NCBI RefSeq assembly: GCF_900184935.1
Contig: NZ_FXYE01000002.1
Location: forward strand, 1-64,000
Direction: 5' to 3'
Length of the DNA stretch: 64,000 bases
From: Actibacterium lipolyticum
Lineage (GTDB): Bacteria > Pseudomonadota > Alphaproteobacteria > Rhodobacterales > Rhodobacteraceae
The notes under the pieces were generated by a model. The model saw nothing but the letters and a program-made list of their open reading frames with translations. It searched no databases and had not been told where the DNA came from. Numbering within the stretch: position 1 is the first letter of the stretch; every line of letters begins with the position of its first letter. The position numbers and the translations under genes are program-made. Of the stretch, positions 44,839 to 53,333 are shown piece after piece.

Positions 44839-46289
44839 GCTTTCACCTCGCGCCAGCGGCGGCCGTCTTTGTGCATCAACATCAGCGCATCCTCTGGGCC
44901 GGAACTGCCCGGATCATAGGATTTTGGCCGGTCGCCCCGGTCTGTCCACCCATCGATCAACGGGTCGGTCCAGGCCCAAGCGGCCTCTACCTCATCCCCG
45001 CGCATGAATAGGGTTTGGTTGCCACGGATCACATCCATGATCAGCCGTTCATAAGCGTCTGGAATATCCTCGGCCTCTGGGCCCAGTGCCTCTTTGAACG
45101 ACATATCAAGCGGAACCTCGACAAGGCGCATACCGCCCGGCCCCGGTTCTTTGATCGTCACGCGCAGGTTGATGCCTTCGTTGGGTTGCAGGCGAATAAC
45201 CAACACGTTGGCTTTTTGGCGTTCCTGTTCACCGAAAATCGAATGCGGTGGATCTTTGAACACGATCGCAATTTCCGACGTCCGCGCCCGCATCCGTTTA
45301 CCAGTACGCAGATAGAACGGAGTCCCCTTCCAGCGCCAGTTAGAGATATGCGTCTTCAGCGCGATAAAGCTTTCGGTCCGGCTGTCTGGGTTTTCGACAT
45401 CGTCAAAATAGCTGGGCCCGTCTTCATCTTCACAATATTGGCCGCGCACGATGTCATCAGGGTCCACCGGATCAAGCGCGCGAATAACCTTTAGCTTTTC
45501 GTCACGCACGGCGTCGGGTTCAAACGCATATGGTGGCTCCATCGCGATCAGGCATAGAAGCTGCATCATGTGGTTTTGAACCATATCCCGCATCGCGCCG
45601 GATTTGTCGTAATACCCACCACGGCCACCGACACCCACGGTTTCTGCAACCGTGATCTGAATGTGATCGACGTTCTGTGCATTCCACAGCGGCTCAAACA
45701 GCATATTCCCGAAACGCACCGCCATCAGATTCTGAACCGTTTCTTTGCCCAGATAGTGATCGATGCGATAGATTTGATGTTCGTCGAAATGCTTTGCCAG
45801 CGTCGCGTTCAACGCCTGAGCCGTTTTCAGATCGTGACCGAATGGTTTTTCCACCACAATCCGGCTTTCCGCATCTGCCATCCCATAGGCATGCAGCCGT
45901 TCAGCAATATCCCCGAACAGGCTTGGCCCGACCGAAAAATAGAACGCATGAACGACGCCCTTGCGCATTTTGCCAGCAAGCTCTTTCCAGCCTTCTTCGC
46001 CGCGAGCATCGACCTTGATATAGCTAAGCCGTTCCAGAAATGCGGCGATTGTCGCCTTTTCCTGCTTGTCGCGATCAACAAACTCGTTGATCGCATTGCC
46101 GACCATCGCGCGGAATTCGGTATCATCATGATCAGAGCGTGCCGCCCCGATGATACGAGCATCCTCGGGCATCTGACCGGACAGGAAGCGCCGGTATAGC
46201 CCCGGCAGGATTTTGCGGCGGGCAAGATCGCCCGTACCGCCAAAAATAACCAGGTCGAATGGATCAACCGGGATGACGCGTGAAACCAT
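44835..46289 (-). CDS. zwf: Glucose-6-phosphate dehydrogenase
   Basis: 484 residues. The N-terminal dinucleotide fold IFGGTGDLARRKILPGLY and the active-site block RIDHYLGKETVQNLMAVRF near residue 178 identify Zwf. It oxidises glucose-6-P with NAD(P)+. It is first gene of zwf-pgl-pgi, with a palindromic operator candidate 18 bp upstream of the ATG. The genes for the final Entner-Doudoroff steps (edd, eda) are not in the window. Confidence 0.96.
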   Translation of the reverse strand: MVSRVIPVDPFDLVIFGGTGDLARRKILPGLYRRFLSGQMPEDARIIGAARSDHDDTEFRAMVGNAINEFVDRDKQEKATIAAFLERLSYIKVDARGEEGWKELAGKMRKGVVHAFYFSVGPSLFGDIAERLHAYGMADAESRIVVEKPFGHDLKTAQALNATLAKHFDEHQIYRIDHYLGKETVQNLMAVRFGNMLFEPLWNAQNVDHIQITVAETVGVGGRGGYYDKSGAMRDMVQNHMMQLLCLIAMEPPYAFEPDAVRDEKLKVIRALDPVDPDDIVRGQYCEDEDGPSYFDDVENPDSRTESFIALKTHISNWRWKGTPFYLRTGKRMRARTSEIAIVFKDPPHSIFGEQERQKANVLVIRLQPNEGINLRVTIKEPGPGGMRLVEVPLDMSFKEALGPEAEDIPDAYERLIMDVIRGNQTLFMRGDEVEAAWAWTDPLIDGWTDRGDRPKSYDPGSSGPEDALMLMHKDGRRWREVKA

Positions 46290-46306
46290 AACGTGCCCAC
46301 CGTATT

Positions 46307-46324
46307 CGTGTTAGCGCAAACACG
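46307..46324. promoter_or_regulatory. Candidate LacI-family operator upstream of zwf
   Basis: CGTGTTAGCGCAAACACG is an 18-bp palindrome with only one mismatched pair. The core TGTT-W-GCGC-W-AACA is the shape of LacI/GntR-type sugar repressor sites with a central CG step, similar to known Caulobacter sugar operators. It is 17 bp upstream of the zwf ATG, where it could block transcription. The regulator is not encoded nearby. Confidence 0.5.
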
Positions 46325-46391
46325 GTCTGTCTAACCACGCCGCGCGACGAAGTCTAGCACCTAGAAGGCTTTGGCGAAAACTCGTTTACAC

Positions 46392-46976
46392 TTATGCGTC
46401 CAATTCTGCATCCCAATAAAGGAAATCCAGCCAGCTATCATGCAGATAATTGGGCGGAAACTTGCGCCCCATGTTGCGCAGCTCTTCGGCGCAGGGTTGG
46501 CGCGGTGGTTTACGCAGGTGCATATTTACCTGCCGAAGGCTTTTAGAGCCTTTGCGAAGGTTGCATCGGGAACAAGCCGCCACAACGTTTTCCCAACTGG
46601 TCACCCCACCCCGGGCGCGCGGCACGACATGGTCAAATGTCAGATCACCGCCTGTTCCACAGTATTGGCAGGAAAATTCATCCCTCAAAAATAAATTAAA
46701 GCGCGTGAAGGCCACGCGCTTTTGAGGTTTGACGTAATCTTTCAGAACAACAACAGACGGTATCCTGATTTCTGTCGTTGGACTTCGGACAACATGATCG
46801 TATTCGGCAACAATATCGACCCGGTCCAAAAACACTGCTTTTACAGCATCCTGCCAAGGCCAAAGTGACAGCGGATAATATGACAGCGGTCTATAATCCG
46901 CATTTAACACCAATGCCGGATGATGTTTCAGGGAACTCGGCTCCCTTACAAAATGAGTTCTAAAATCGCCGTCCAT
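46392..46976 (-). CDS. HNH endonuclease family protein
   Basis: 194 residues from ATG 46976 (MDGDFRTHF), preferred because GGAG lies nine bases upstream; ATG 47000 is also open. A zinc-ribbon HNH core at about residues 100-150 shows CQYCG, DHVVPRARGG and CSRCN, so both Cys pairs and the catalytic His are present. The N-terminal block PALVLNADYRPLSYYPLSLW is typical of a widely conserved alphaproteobacterial stand-alone HNH protein of unknown role, not of a restriction system. A DnaA-box pair lies upstream. Confidence 0.82.
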   Translation of the reverse strand: MDGDFRTHFVREPSSLKHHPALVLNADYRPLSYYPLSLWPWQDAVKAVFLDRVDIVAEYDHVVRSPTTEIRIPSVVVLKDYVKPQKRVAFTRFNLFLRDEFSCQYCGTGGDLTFDHVVPRARGGVTSWENVVAACSRCNLRKGSKSLRQVNMHLRKPPRQPCAEELRNMGRKFPPNYLHDSWLDFLYWDAELDA

Positions 46977-47044
46977 TCTTAATGACTCCATGCCGGCCAT
47001 ATCTGCCCGATTCTGGTGCCAAGGCGGGCGAACCCGCCCTAGCT

Positions 47045-47154
47045 TGTGGATAACTATATATGGCGCGTCGCACCATGCAAGCCCCGCTATATGCAGTGTT
47101 TGTCGCGCCCAGAATTACCGCCCATTCATGACGGGTATGTGACGGTTATCCACA
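47045..47154. promoter_or_regulatory. Pair of perfect DnaA boxes in inverted orientation
   Basis: TGTGGATAA at 47045-47053 and TTATCCACA at 47146-47154 are both exact consensus DnaA boxes, facing each other with 92 bp between, in the gap between the HNH gene and a small ORF (47001-47277 otherwise has no gene I can see). A loose CtrA-like site, TTAA-N7-TTGA, lies at 47181-47195. No oriC-type cluster or neighbouring replication gene is present. Confidence 0.6.
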
Positions 47155-47277
47155 GGGCGCGGAATGCCTGCGTCACGGCATTAAATAAGCCTTGATCGCA
47201 CAGCTTCCAGAGCGGTCGTTGATTTAAAATGGGAAATGCGCACACACAGGCAAAACGTTATGGGCGCGCATTAGGAA

Positions 47278-47394
47278 TTAAGAACGACGATCCGTTCTGG
47301 CACGAACAGGAACCGGCTTTGACGCGCGGCGCACAACATGAAGAACTGGCAGCGACAACACCAAAGCGGCAAGAGCGACTGTCATTAGTTCCAT
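47278..47394 (-). CDS. 38-residue single-pass membrane peptide
   Basis: Too short for default gene calling. ATG 47394 has a GAGGAGGA ribosome-binding site with six-base spacing, among the best in the window. The product has one hydrophobic helix (about residues 5-21, VALAALVLSLPVLHVV) and a basic tail with six arginines and a lysine (RR, SKP, RARTDRR). This is the layout of small inner-membrane regulatory or assembly peptides. It lies 50 bp downstream of the esterase gene on the same strand. The family is not recognised; coding status rests on the start site and composition. Confidence 0.6.
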   Translation of the reverse strand: MELMTVALAALVLSLPVLHVVRRASKPVPVRARTDRRS

Positions 47395-47444
47395 GATAAA
47401 TCCTCCTCGATTCCACAGAAACCTAGGGGCGCGCCACCACCGCG

Positions 47445-48122
47445 TCAAGCAGGTGGTGTTTCAAGCCCCAGCCGGTCGCGCATAAACGCCAATGCGACGC
47501 TAAGCCCATCCGGCGCGATGCCGTGTGCTGTGCCCTTCATGACGTGGGCATAGACCTGAAAACCGGCCTGGCTAAGTGCTTCGCCCGCTTCTGGCAGCGA
47601 CTGCACGGGAACAACATCATCCTGATCCCCATGCACCAATAACACCGGCGGTTTACTGACCGCCTGATCCGCCAAATCTTCGGGGCGCAAAAGACGGCCG
47701 GAAAAGCCGACGACACCTGCGAATTCTTCTTCGCGGCGCGGGGCGACATGCAGGCTCATCATCGTTCCCTGAGAGAACCCAAGCAGGATAACGCGGTCCG
47801 CCGTCAGCCCCTCTTCTTCCATCACGGAATCCAGATAGGCGTTCAAATCATCAACGGCGCGCACCATGCCCGCTTCGCTTTCTTCTTCGCTGGACCCATC
47901 GATCCAAGGAATCGGAAACCACTGATACCCCATCGGGGAACCTGCGCAGCGTTCTGGCGCGTCGGGCGCAACAAAAGCGGTGCCCGGCATATGTTCACTT
48001 AAAGGGTCGGCAAGCCCAAGCAGATCCGCGCCATTGGCACCATAGCCGTGCAGAAACACCACCAAAGAAGTGGCGTCGCCCTGTGCGGGGCCGCGCCGGC
48101 CACTTTCCAAAACTCTGCTCAT
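47445..48122 (-). CDS. Carboxylesterase/phospholipase, alpha/beta hydrolase
   Basis: 225 residues from ATG 48122, which overlaps the upstream glycosylase stop by four bases. Alpha/beta-hydrolase motifs: VVFLHGYGANGADL near residue 24, nucleophile GFSQGTMM near residue 117, LVHGDQDDVVP with the Asp near residue 168 and HGIAPD with the His near residue 200. This is the dienelactone-hydrolase-like carboxylesterase family that acts on short acyl or lysophospholipid esters. The physiological substrate is unknown. Confidence 0.85.
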   Translation of the reverse strand: MSRVLESGRRGPAQGDATSLVVFLHGYGANGADLLGLADPLSEHMPGTAFVAPDAPERCAGSPMGYQWFPIPWIDGSSEEESEAGMVRAVDDLNAYLDSVMEEEGLTADRVILLGFSQGTMMSLHVAPRREEEFAGVVGFSGRLLRPEDLADQAVSKPPVLLVHGDQDDVVPVQSLPEAGEALSQAGFQVYAHVMKGTAHGIAPDGLSVALAFMRDRLGLETPPA

Positions 48123-48748
48123 CGGATCCCTTCCCTCTGTTTTGCGACATGGTAGTAGGCCCAAAGCGCCCGCGCCGCAACGCCCCTCCATGGGGACCAC
48201 GCCTTGGCCATGTCGCGCAATGCGCGTTCCTTGGGCCTTTCGTCCAGTTCAAACAGAAGCTTCACCGATTCCTGCAATGCCAAATCACCCGGCGCGAACA
48301 CATCCGCCCGACTAAGTGAAAACATCGCGTAAATCTCGGCCGTCCACTGCCCGATGCCGGGCACTTCCACCAAGGTAGAGATCACCTCATCCGTTGGGCA
48401 CGTCCGCAAACCGGTGAAATCTATCCGTGCTTCGGCCAAGGCCTTTGCGTATCTGATTTTCTGGCGCGACATGCCGCAGGCGCGCAAATCCTCTTCGCTG
48501 GCCCACATGACTTTTCGCGGGCCGGTTAGCTTGGCCGTTTTCAATCGCCCCCAGATGGCGTTTGCCGCAGCCACCGAAACCTGCTGGCTGACGATGGCAT
48601 CCAACAACGCCTCGTACCCATCTTTGCGACGACGAAGCGGCAATGGCCCTGTTAGTTCAAGCGCGGCCGCGAACCGTGGCTCAACCTCGGCCAGATATGT
48701 TGCGCCTTCGGCCACGCAAGCGGGTGTTTCGATGATCCGGCCAACCAT
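48119..48748 (-). CDS. DNA-3-methyladenine glycosylase II family
   Basis: 209 residues. The HhH-GPD fold has the hairpin VEVPGIGQWTAEIYAMF near residue 127 followed by the catalytic Asp in VFAPGDLAL near residue 150. There is no Cys cluster, so it lacks the [4Fe-4S] loop of EndoIII. It removes alkylated purines in base excision repair, and it is coupled to the downstream esterase gene by a four-base overlap. Confidence 0.88.
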   Translation of the reverse strand: MVGRIIETPACVAEGATYLAEVEPRFAAALELTGPLPLRRRKDGYEALLDAIVSQQVSVAAANAIWGRLKTAKLTGPRKVMWASEEDLRACGMSRQKIRYAKALAEARIDFTGLRTCPTDEVISTLVEVPGIGQWTAEIYAMFSLSRADVFAPGDLALQESVKLLFELDERPKERALRDMAKAWSPWRGVAARALWAYYHVAKQREGIR

Positions 48749-48902
48749 TTTGCCCTCGCTTTCTGCTGTTTCGAAATATCGTCACCGAAGCCATGAAAGT
48801 CACGCAGCAAAGCACGGATGCGCAAACCCTCAAGGTGTGGCGAAAACGCTAAACCCGGAAAACGCGCTTTCCAAGCCTTTGCGCCAACGCTAACCATTCC
48901 AC

Positions 48903-50126
48903 ATGAGCGAAATTTCAGCAGCCCCGACAGCATCCGATCAACGCGCGAAACGCAACGTTTTGGTGCTGGTTCTGGCCCAAGCGTTCCTTGGCGCACAGAT
49001 GCCGATGATCTTTACCATTGGCGGGCTTGCCGGACAGTCGCTGGCCGCAAATGCCTGTTTCGCAACACTTCCCATTTCGATGATCGTGCTTGGGTCCATG
49101 CTGACGGCCACGCCGATTTCTTCGATCATGCAGCGTTATGGGCGCAAGGTTGGCTTTTTCATCGGCGCGGGTGGCGGCGCCCTTGGCGCGGCGATCGGGG
49201 CGTATGGGTTGATGCAATCCTCGTTCACGTTGTTCCTGCTCGGATCGCTTTTCACCGGGGTTTATATGTCGGCGCAGGGGTTTTACCGCTTTGCCGCCTC
49301 TGACACCGCATCCGAGGAATTCCGGCCCAAGGCGATTTCCTATGTGATGGCGGGTGGCCTAGCCTCGGCGATCATCGGGCCGCAACTTGTTAAACTGACC
49401 GCGCAATCCATGGTCGTGCCGTTTCTGGGCACCTATCTGGTGGTCATCGGCGTAAACGTCCTTGGCTCGCTGTTGTTCCTGTTTATCGACATTCCTAAGC
49501 CACCCACACCATCCGCCGACGCGCCCAAAGGCCGTTCCCGGTTAGAGCTGTTGGCGACCCCGCGCATTGCCGTTGCCATCATCTGCGCGCTTGTTTCCTA
49601 TGCGTTGATGAACCTTGTTATGACCTCCACACCACTGGCGGTCGTTGGCTGTGGGTTTGAAACGGCGGACGCGGCGAACGTGGTGACCGCCCATGTTCTG
49701 GCGATGTTTATCCCGTCCTTTTTCACCGGTCACATGATCGCCCGCTTTGGCGTTGAAAAGATCGTCGCCCTTGGGCTGATCGTTCTTGGAGGCGCAGGAA
49801 CCGTCGCCCTGATGGGTGTCGAATTAGAGCATTTCTTCATCGCGCTGATACTGCTTGGCATCGGCTGGAACTTTGGCTTCATCGGCGCGACGACCATGTT
49901 GGCCGGCGCCCACGCCCCGGAAGAACGTGGCCGCGTCCAGGGCATGAACGACCTGATCGTGTTCGGCGGGGTTACGTTTGCCTCGCTCGCGTCGGGTGGG
50001 TTGATGAACTGTTCCGGCGGATCGGTTCAACAGGGCTGGACAGCCGTGAACCTTGCCATGGTGCCATTTCTGGTGCTGGCTGGCGGGGCGCTTATCTGGT
50101 TGGCCATGCGCCCGCGCGAGGCATAA
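48903..50126 (+). CDS. Major facilitator superfamily transporter
   Basis: 407 residues with about 12 hydrophobic helices and a cytoplasmic loop near residues 200-215 (PKPPTPSADAPKGRSR). The loop-2 motif appears as MQRYGRKVGFFIGAGGG near residue 75. The substrate cannot be told. It stands alone, convergent with the phytoene-synthase-like gene and divergent from the alkA-like gene across 154 bp. Confidence 0.85.
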   Translation: MSEISAAPTASDQRAKRNVLVLVLAQAFLGAQMPMIFTIGGLAGQSLAANACFATLPISMIVLGSMLTATPISSIMQRYGRKVGFFIGAGGGALGAAIGAYGLMQSSFTLFLLGSLFTGVYMSAQGFYRFAASDTASEEFRPKAISYVMAGGLASAIIGPQLVKLTAQSMVVPFLGTYLVVIGVNVLGSLLFLFIDIPKPPTPSADAPKGRSRLELLATPRIAVAIICALVSYALMNLVMTSTPLAVVGCGFETADAANVVTAHVLAMFIPSFFTGHMIARFGVEKIVALGLIVLGGAGTVALMGVELEHFFIALILLGIGWNFGFIGATTMLAGAHAPEERGRVQGMNDLIVFGGVTFASLASGGLMNCSGGSVQQGWTAVNLAMVPFLVLAGGALIWLAMRPREA

Positions 50127-50132
50127 CGCCCC

Positions 50133-50900
50133 CTACCACCGCCCCGAAAAGCTGCGCAGTAACAGACCGCTTCGGCGGGCAAATTCAGATTGCGCCAACT
50201 GCCCTGCGGCCACTGCCTCGGGCGTTTTCATAGCAGCCTTCAGAATGGGTTCTGCCTGCCATCCAACCAACATCGCACCATGCGCCGCTGACGGAACCGC
50301 GCCCCGCTTGGCGCGGGCATTGCGCAACCGTGCCAAGGCAGTCTTTGCAAGCGCTGCAACCCCTTCTGCCCGACCATCCAGCAAAGGTATACGCCCGCGC
50401 GCCTCCAGTTCCGGGATGGCCCGCAACCATTGCGCAACGCCAACGCCATAGCCGAAATCGCGCACGACATCTTCACCACTGTCAGCACCAAGTGCGCGGG
50501 CCGTCACCCACATCAAGTTGCCAGAGGTCGCATCGATATATTCGTCGAAATGCGCCGCATCTTCGAACGGATCGCGATAAACATCCCACCGGCGCGCCTG
50601 AACCAGCTTGTCCAACAGATCTGTGTCGGGCTGAGCCAGAACCTCGGCCAATGGGGAAACGACTTCGTGGCGGCGCACAACAGCGCCCTGCCCGATTTCC
50701 TCCAACGCATCGCGCCACCACTGAAGCCGCATTTCAGCGATCATAGGTTCGGATGCCACCCAAGGCGCACGCGCGACCTCTAGGTTGAAGGCATAGATCG
50801 GGAACAGCTTTTCACGCGCCGCAACCGGCGAGGCCATCGTTGCCAGAAACCGATCAGGGTCGCCGCGTTCAACCAATTCTGCACAGGCCTGAATGCTCAT
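50133..50900 (-). CDS. Squalene/phytoene synthase family protein
   Basis: 255 residues. Features of the all-helical trans-isoprenyl synthase fold: DPDRFLATMASPVAAREKLF at the start, WWRDALEEI near residue 60, and DEYIDATSGNLM near residue 120. The Asp-rich motifs are weaker than in true phytoene synthase. This short form resembles the NDUFAF6-like group linked to respiratory complex I assembly more than carotenoid genes, and no carotenoid genes are near. It is last in the cysS-cimA chain, overlapping the methyltransferase by four bases. Confidence 0.75.
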   Translation of the reverse strand: MSIQACAELVERGDPDRFLATMASPVAAREKLFPIYAFNLEVARAPWVASEPMIAEMRLQWWRDALEEIGQGAVVRRHEVVSPLAEVLAQPDTDLLDKLVQARRWDVYRDPFEDAAHFDEYIDATSGNLMWVTARALGADSGEDVVRDFGYGVGVAQWLRAIPELEARGRIPLLDGRAEGVAALAKTALARLRNARAKRGAVPSAAHGAMLVGWQAEPILKAAMKTPEAVAAGQLAQSEFARRSGLLLRSFSGRW

Positions 50901-51613
50901 ACCGCTTGCGCCAAAACCAGAAGATACCCGGTTTCGCCTTTCACTTTTCGCCAGCTTTCAGCCTCGGCTTGGTTTTCGTCCAATGCTTTGGAAAGCTCTG
51001 CATTCGCACCGGCGCGCAGCTTTGCAATTCGCGCTTCCATCGGCTGATAGTAGTTTTCCCATGCCGCGTCTGACACTGTCTTGATGCCCAACACCTTAAA
51101 GCCCGCCGCCTCAACCTTGGCGCGCAGTTCAGCCTCGGAACTGGGTTCATACCCGTCCCAAAAGCTACGCGCCGCTTGCGAAGGTTCATCGGTCAAAAAC
51201 GCAGGTTCAGAAAACGCGACATATCCATTTTCTTTCAATGCCTTGCGAAACACACCTAAACCTTCACTTACACCAAGGAAGTACAGCGCACCGGCACACC
51301 AAATCAGGTCAAACGGCGCATCTGGCTGGGTATCAAGCTGGGCCATGTCGCCAACCCGCGCGTCCACCCGCGGTTCATTTTCAAACCGCGCTTCAGCCTG
51401 CGCCACGAACGGAGCATGCAGATCAACCGCCAGAAGGTGCCCAGCCGGCAGATGGCGCAACAGGGCCTGAATGTCATCGCCCGGCCCGCAACCCGCGTCA
51501 CAAACGATGGCATCTGGCCGAAGTGCCGCGCGCTTCAACGCCCAATGCACATCCGCGGCTTCCCCCGGCCCTTCGCGTGGCAAATCTTTATGAACTTCGA
51601 AGAAGGCGGTCAC
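50897..51613 (-). CDS. Class I SAM-dependent methyltransferase
   Basis: 238 residues. Motif I VCDAGCGPGDDIQALL near residue 40, then LLAVDLHAPFV and the LIWCAGALYFLG post-motif. It resembles trans-aconitate or ubiquinone-type small-molecule methyltransferases, but the substrate is not evident. It overlaps cimA and the squalene/phytoene-synthase-like gene by four bases each, so it is translationally coupled to both. Confidence 0.82.
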   Translation of the reverse strand: MTAFFEVHKDLPREGPGEAADVHWALKRAALRPDAIVCDAGCGPGDDIQALLRHLPAGHLLAVDLHAPFVAQAEARFENEPRVDARVGDMAQLDTQPDAPFDLIWCAGALYFLGVSEGLGVFRKALKENGYVAFSEPAFLTDEPSQAARSFWDGYEPSSEAELRAKVEAAGFKVLGIKTVSDAAWENYYQPMEARIAKLRAGANAELSKALDENQAEAESWRKVKGETGYLLVLAQAV

Positions 51614-53229
51614 GGCTTGGCTCCATCATGGACCAATTTCCACGTCACCGCGTCCAACAGCGCCTCGAACGAGGCATCCACGATGTTGGGCGACACCCCC
51701 ACGGTTGACCACCGCTGCCCCTTGCCATCTTCGCTGTCGATGATGACGCGGGTCACGGCCTCTGTCCCGCCGTTGGTGATACGGACCTTGAAATCGACCA
51801 GCTTCATGTCGTCGATATTGGGCTGATACGGCCCAAGGTCTTTCGCCAAAGCCTTGGCCAGCGCGTTCACCGGCCCTTGGTCGTTGCCCGACGCATCGTG
51901 GCTTTCCGACACCGACAGCATCTTTTCGTCGCCGATCTTCACCACAACCATCGCTTCCGACAGGCTGATCATCTTGTCATAGCGGTTTTTGCGGCGTTCA
52001 ACCGTGACCTTATATCGTTTAACTTCAAAAAACTGCGGCAAAAGGCCAAGCGCCCGACGCGCCAACAGCTCAAAGCTGGCTTGCGCGGTGTCATAGGAAT
52101 ACCCCTGCGCTTCACGCTCTTTGATCTGGTCAAGGATTTGCGACAGCGCCGAGTTGCCCTTTTCGACGCTCAGCCCAGCCTCGGCCAGACGTTTACGCAG
52201 GTTCGACTGCCCCGCCTGGTTCGACATCGGGATAATGCGGCCGTTCCCCACGATCGACGGTTCGATGTGTTCATACGTCGATGGGTCTTTCAGAATGGCA
52301 GACGCATGCAACCCCGCCTTATGGGCAAACGCCGAGGCCCCGACATAGGGCGCAGACTTCGTGGGGACGCGGTTCAGGATATCATCCAATAGACGCGAGG
52401 CGCGGGTCAGCCCGGCCAAGGCCTTGTGCGTGACACCAGTTTCGAACTGGCTGGCATAGGGTTCTTTCAACAGTAGCGTCGGGATCAGCGTGGTCAGGTT
52501 CGCATTGCCACAGCGTTCGCCCAACCCGTTCAGTGTGCCCTGCACCTGCCGCGCACCTGCGTCGATGGCCGCCAACGACCCGGCAACCGCATTGCCCGTG
52601 TCGTTATGGGTATGGATGCCGACACGATCACCGGGAATACCCTGTGCGATCACCGCTGCGGTGATGCGCCCGATCTCGTCAGGCAAGGTGCCGCCGTTGG
52701 TATCGCACAGAACGATCCAACGCGCGCCAGCGTCAAACGCCGCCTTCAGGCATTTCACCGCGTATTCAGGGTTTGCCTTATAGCCATCAAAGAAATGTTC
52801 GGCATCGAACAGCGCCTCGCGCCCTTGGGCGACGATATGTTCAAACGACCGTGCGATGTTTTCTAGATTTTCGTCCAACGTGATGCCAAGCGCCTTGGTC
52901 ACGTGGAAATCATGGGTTTTGCCGACAAGGCAAACGGACGGTGTGCCCGCGTTCAGAACCGCGGCCAGCACATCATCGTTTTCGGCACTGCGACCCGCGC
53001 GTTTGGTCATGCCAAAGGCTGTCATCGTGGCGCGGGTTTTGGGGGCTTCGTCGAAAAACGCGCTATCGGTCGGGTTCGCGCCGGGCCAGCCGCCTTCGAT
53101 ATGATCAACGCCAAGCGCATCCAGCGTTTCGGCGATCTGGATCTTTTCGGGGGTGGAGAACTGCACGCCCTGCGTCTGCTGCCCGTCGCGCAGCGTGGTG
53201 TCGAAAAGATAGAGGCGTTCTTTACTCAT
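51610..53229 (-). CDS. cimA: (R)-citramalate synthase
   Basis: 539 residues. A DRE-TIM barrel with LFDTTLRDGQQTQGVQFS, CDTNGGTLP and HTHNDTGNAVAGSLAAI (metal-binding HxH) is followed by a linker (about 320-400) and a LeuA-like allosteric domain (about 400-539). It condenses acetyl-CoA and pyruvate to citramalate, the threonine-independent route to 2-oxobutyrate and isoleucine. It starts in a four-base overlap with a 35-codon ORF that links it to cysS. Confidence 0.93.
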   Translation of the reverse strand: MSKERLYLFDTTLRDGQQTQGVQFSTPEKIQIAETLDALGVDHIEGGWPGANPTDSAFFDEAPKTRATMTAFGMTKRAGRSAENDDVLAAVLNAGTPSVCLVGKTHDFHVTKALGITLDENLENIARSFEHIVAQGREALFDAEHFFDGYKANPEYAVKCLKAAFDAGARWIVLCDTNGGTLPDEIGRITAAVIAQGIPGDRVGIHTHNDTGNAVAGSLAAIDAGARQVQGTLNGLGERCGNANLTTLIPTLLLKEPYASQFETGVTHKALAGLTRASRLLDDILNRVPTKSAPYVGASAFAHKAGLHASAILKDPSTYEHIEPSIVGNGRIIPMSNQAGQSNLRKRLAEAGLSVEKGNSALSQILDQIKEREAQGYSYDTAQASFELLARRALGLLPQFFEVKRYKVTVERRKNRYDKMISLSEAMVVVKIGDEKMLSVSESHDASGNDQGPVNALAKALAKDLGPYQPNIDDMKLVDFKVRITNGGTEAVTRVIIDSEDGKGQRWSTVGVSPNIVDASFEALLDAVTWKLVHDGAKP

Positions 53230-53333
53230 AGCGCTGCTCCCGCCTCAAATGTTTCACCGTTCGGGAGACTGGCCCAAACAGCGCGCCCACCCACGGGACG
53301 GGCGCTGTGGCTGTTTGATTTGCCGCGGCTCAT
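53226..53333 (-). CDS. 35-residue ORF bridging cysS and cimA
   Basis: ATG 53333 overlaps the cysS stop (ATGA) and its TGA overlaps the cimA ATG (ATGA), so one frame exactly bridges the gap. A GGAGG site lies seven bases before its ATG. The product ([19 protein letters not shown]...) is Ser/Gly/Arg-rich at the start and has no membrane helix. It may be a real small protein, or a coupling ORF that carries ribosomes from cysS to cimA. The family is not recognised. Confidence 0.6.
   Translation of the reverse strand: MSRGKSNSHSARPVGGRAVWASLPNGETFEAGAAL

Noticed and set aside
47001-47277. Chromosomal origin of replication
   Set aside because: Only two DnaA boxes, no AT-rich unwinding block of convincing length and no dnaA, hemE or parAB neighbours.
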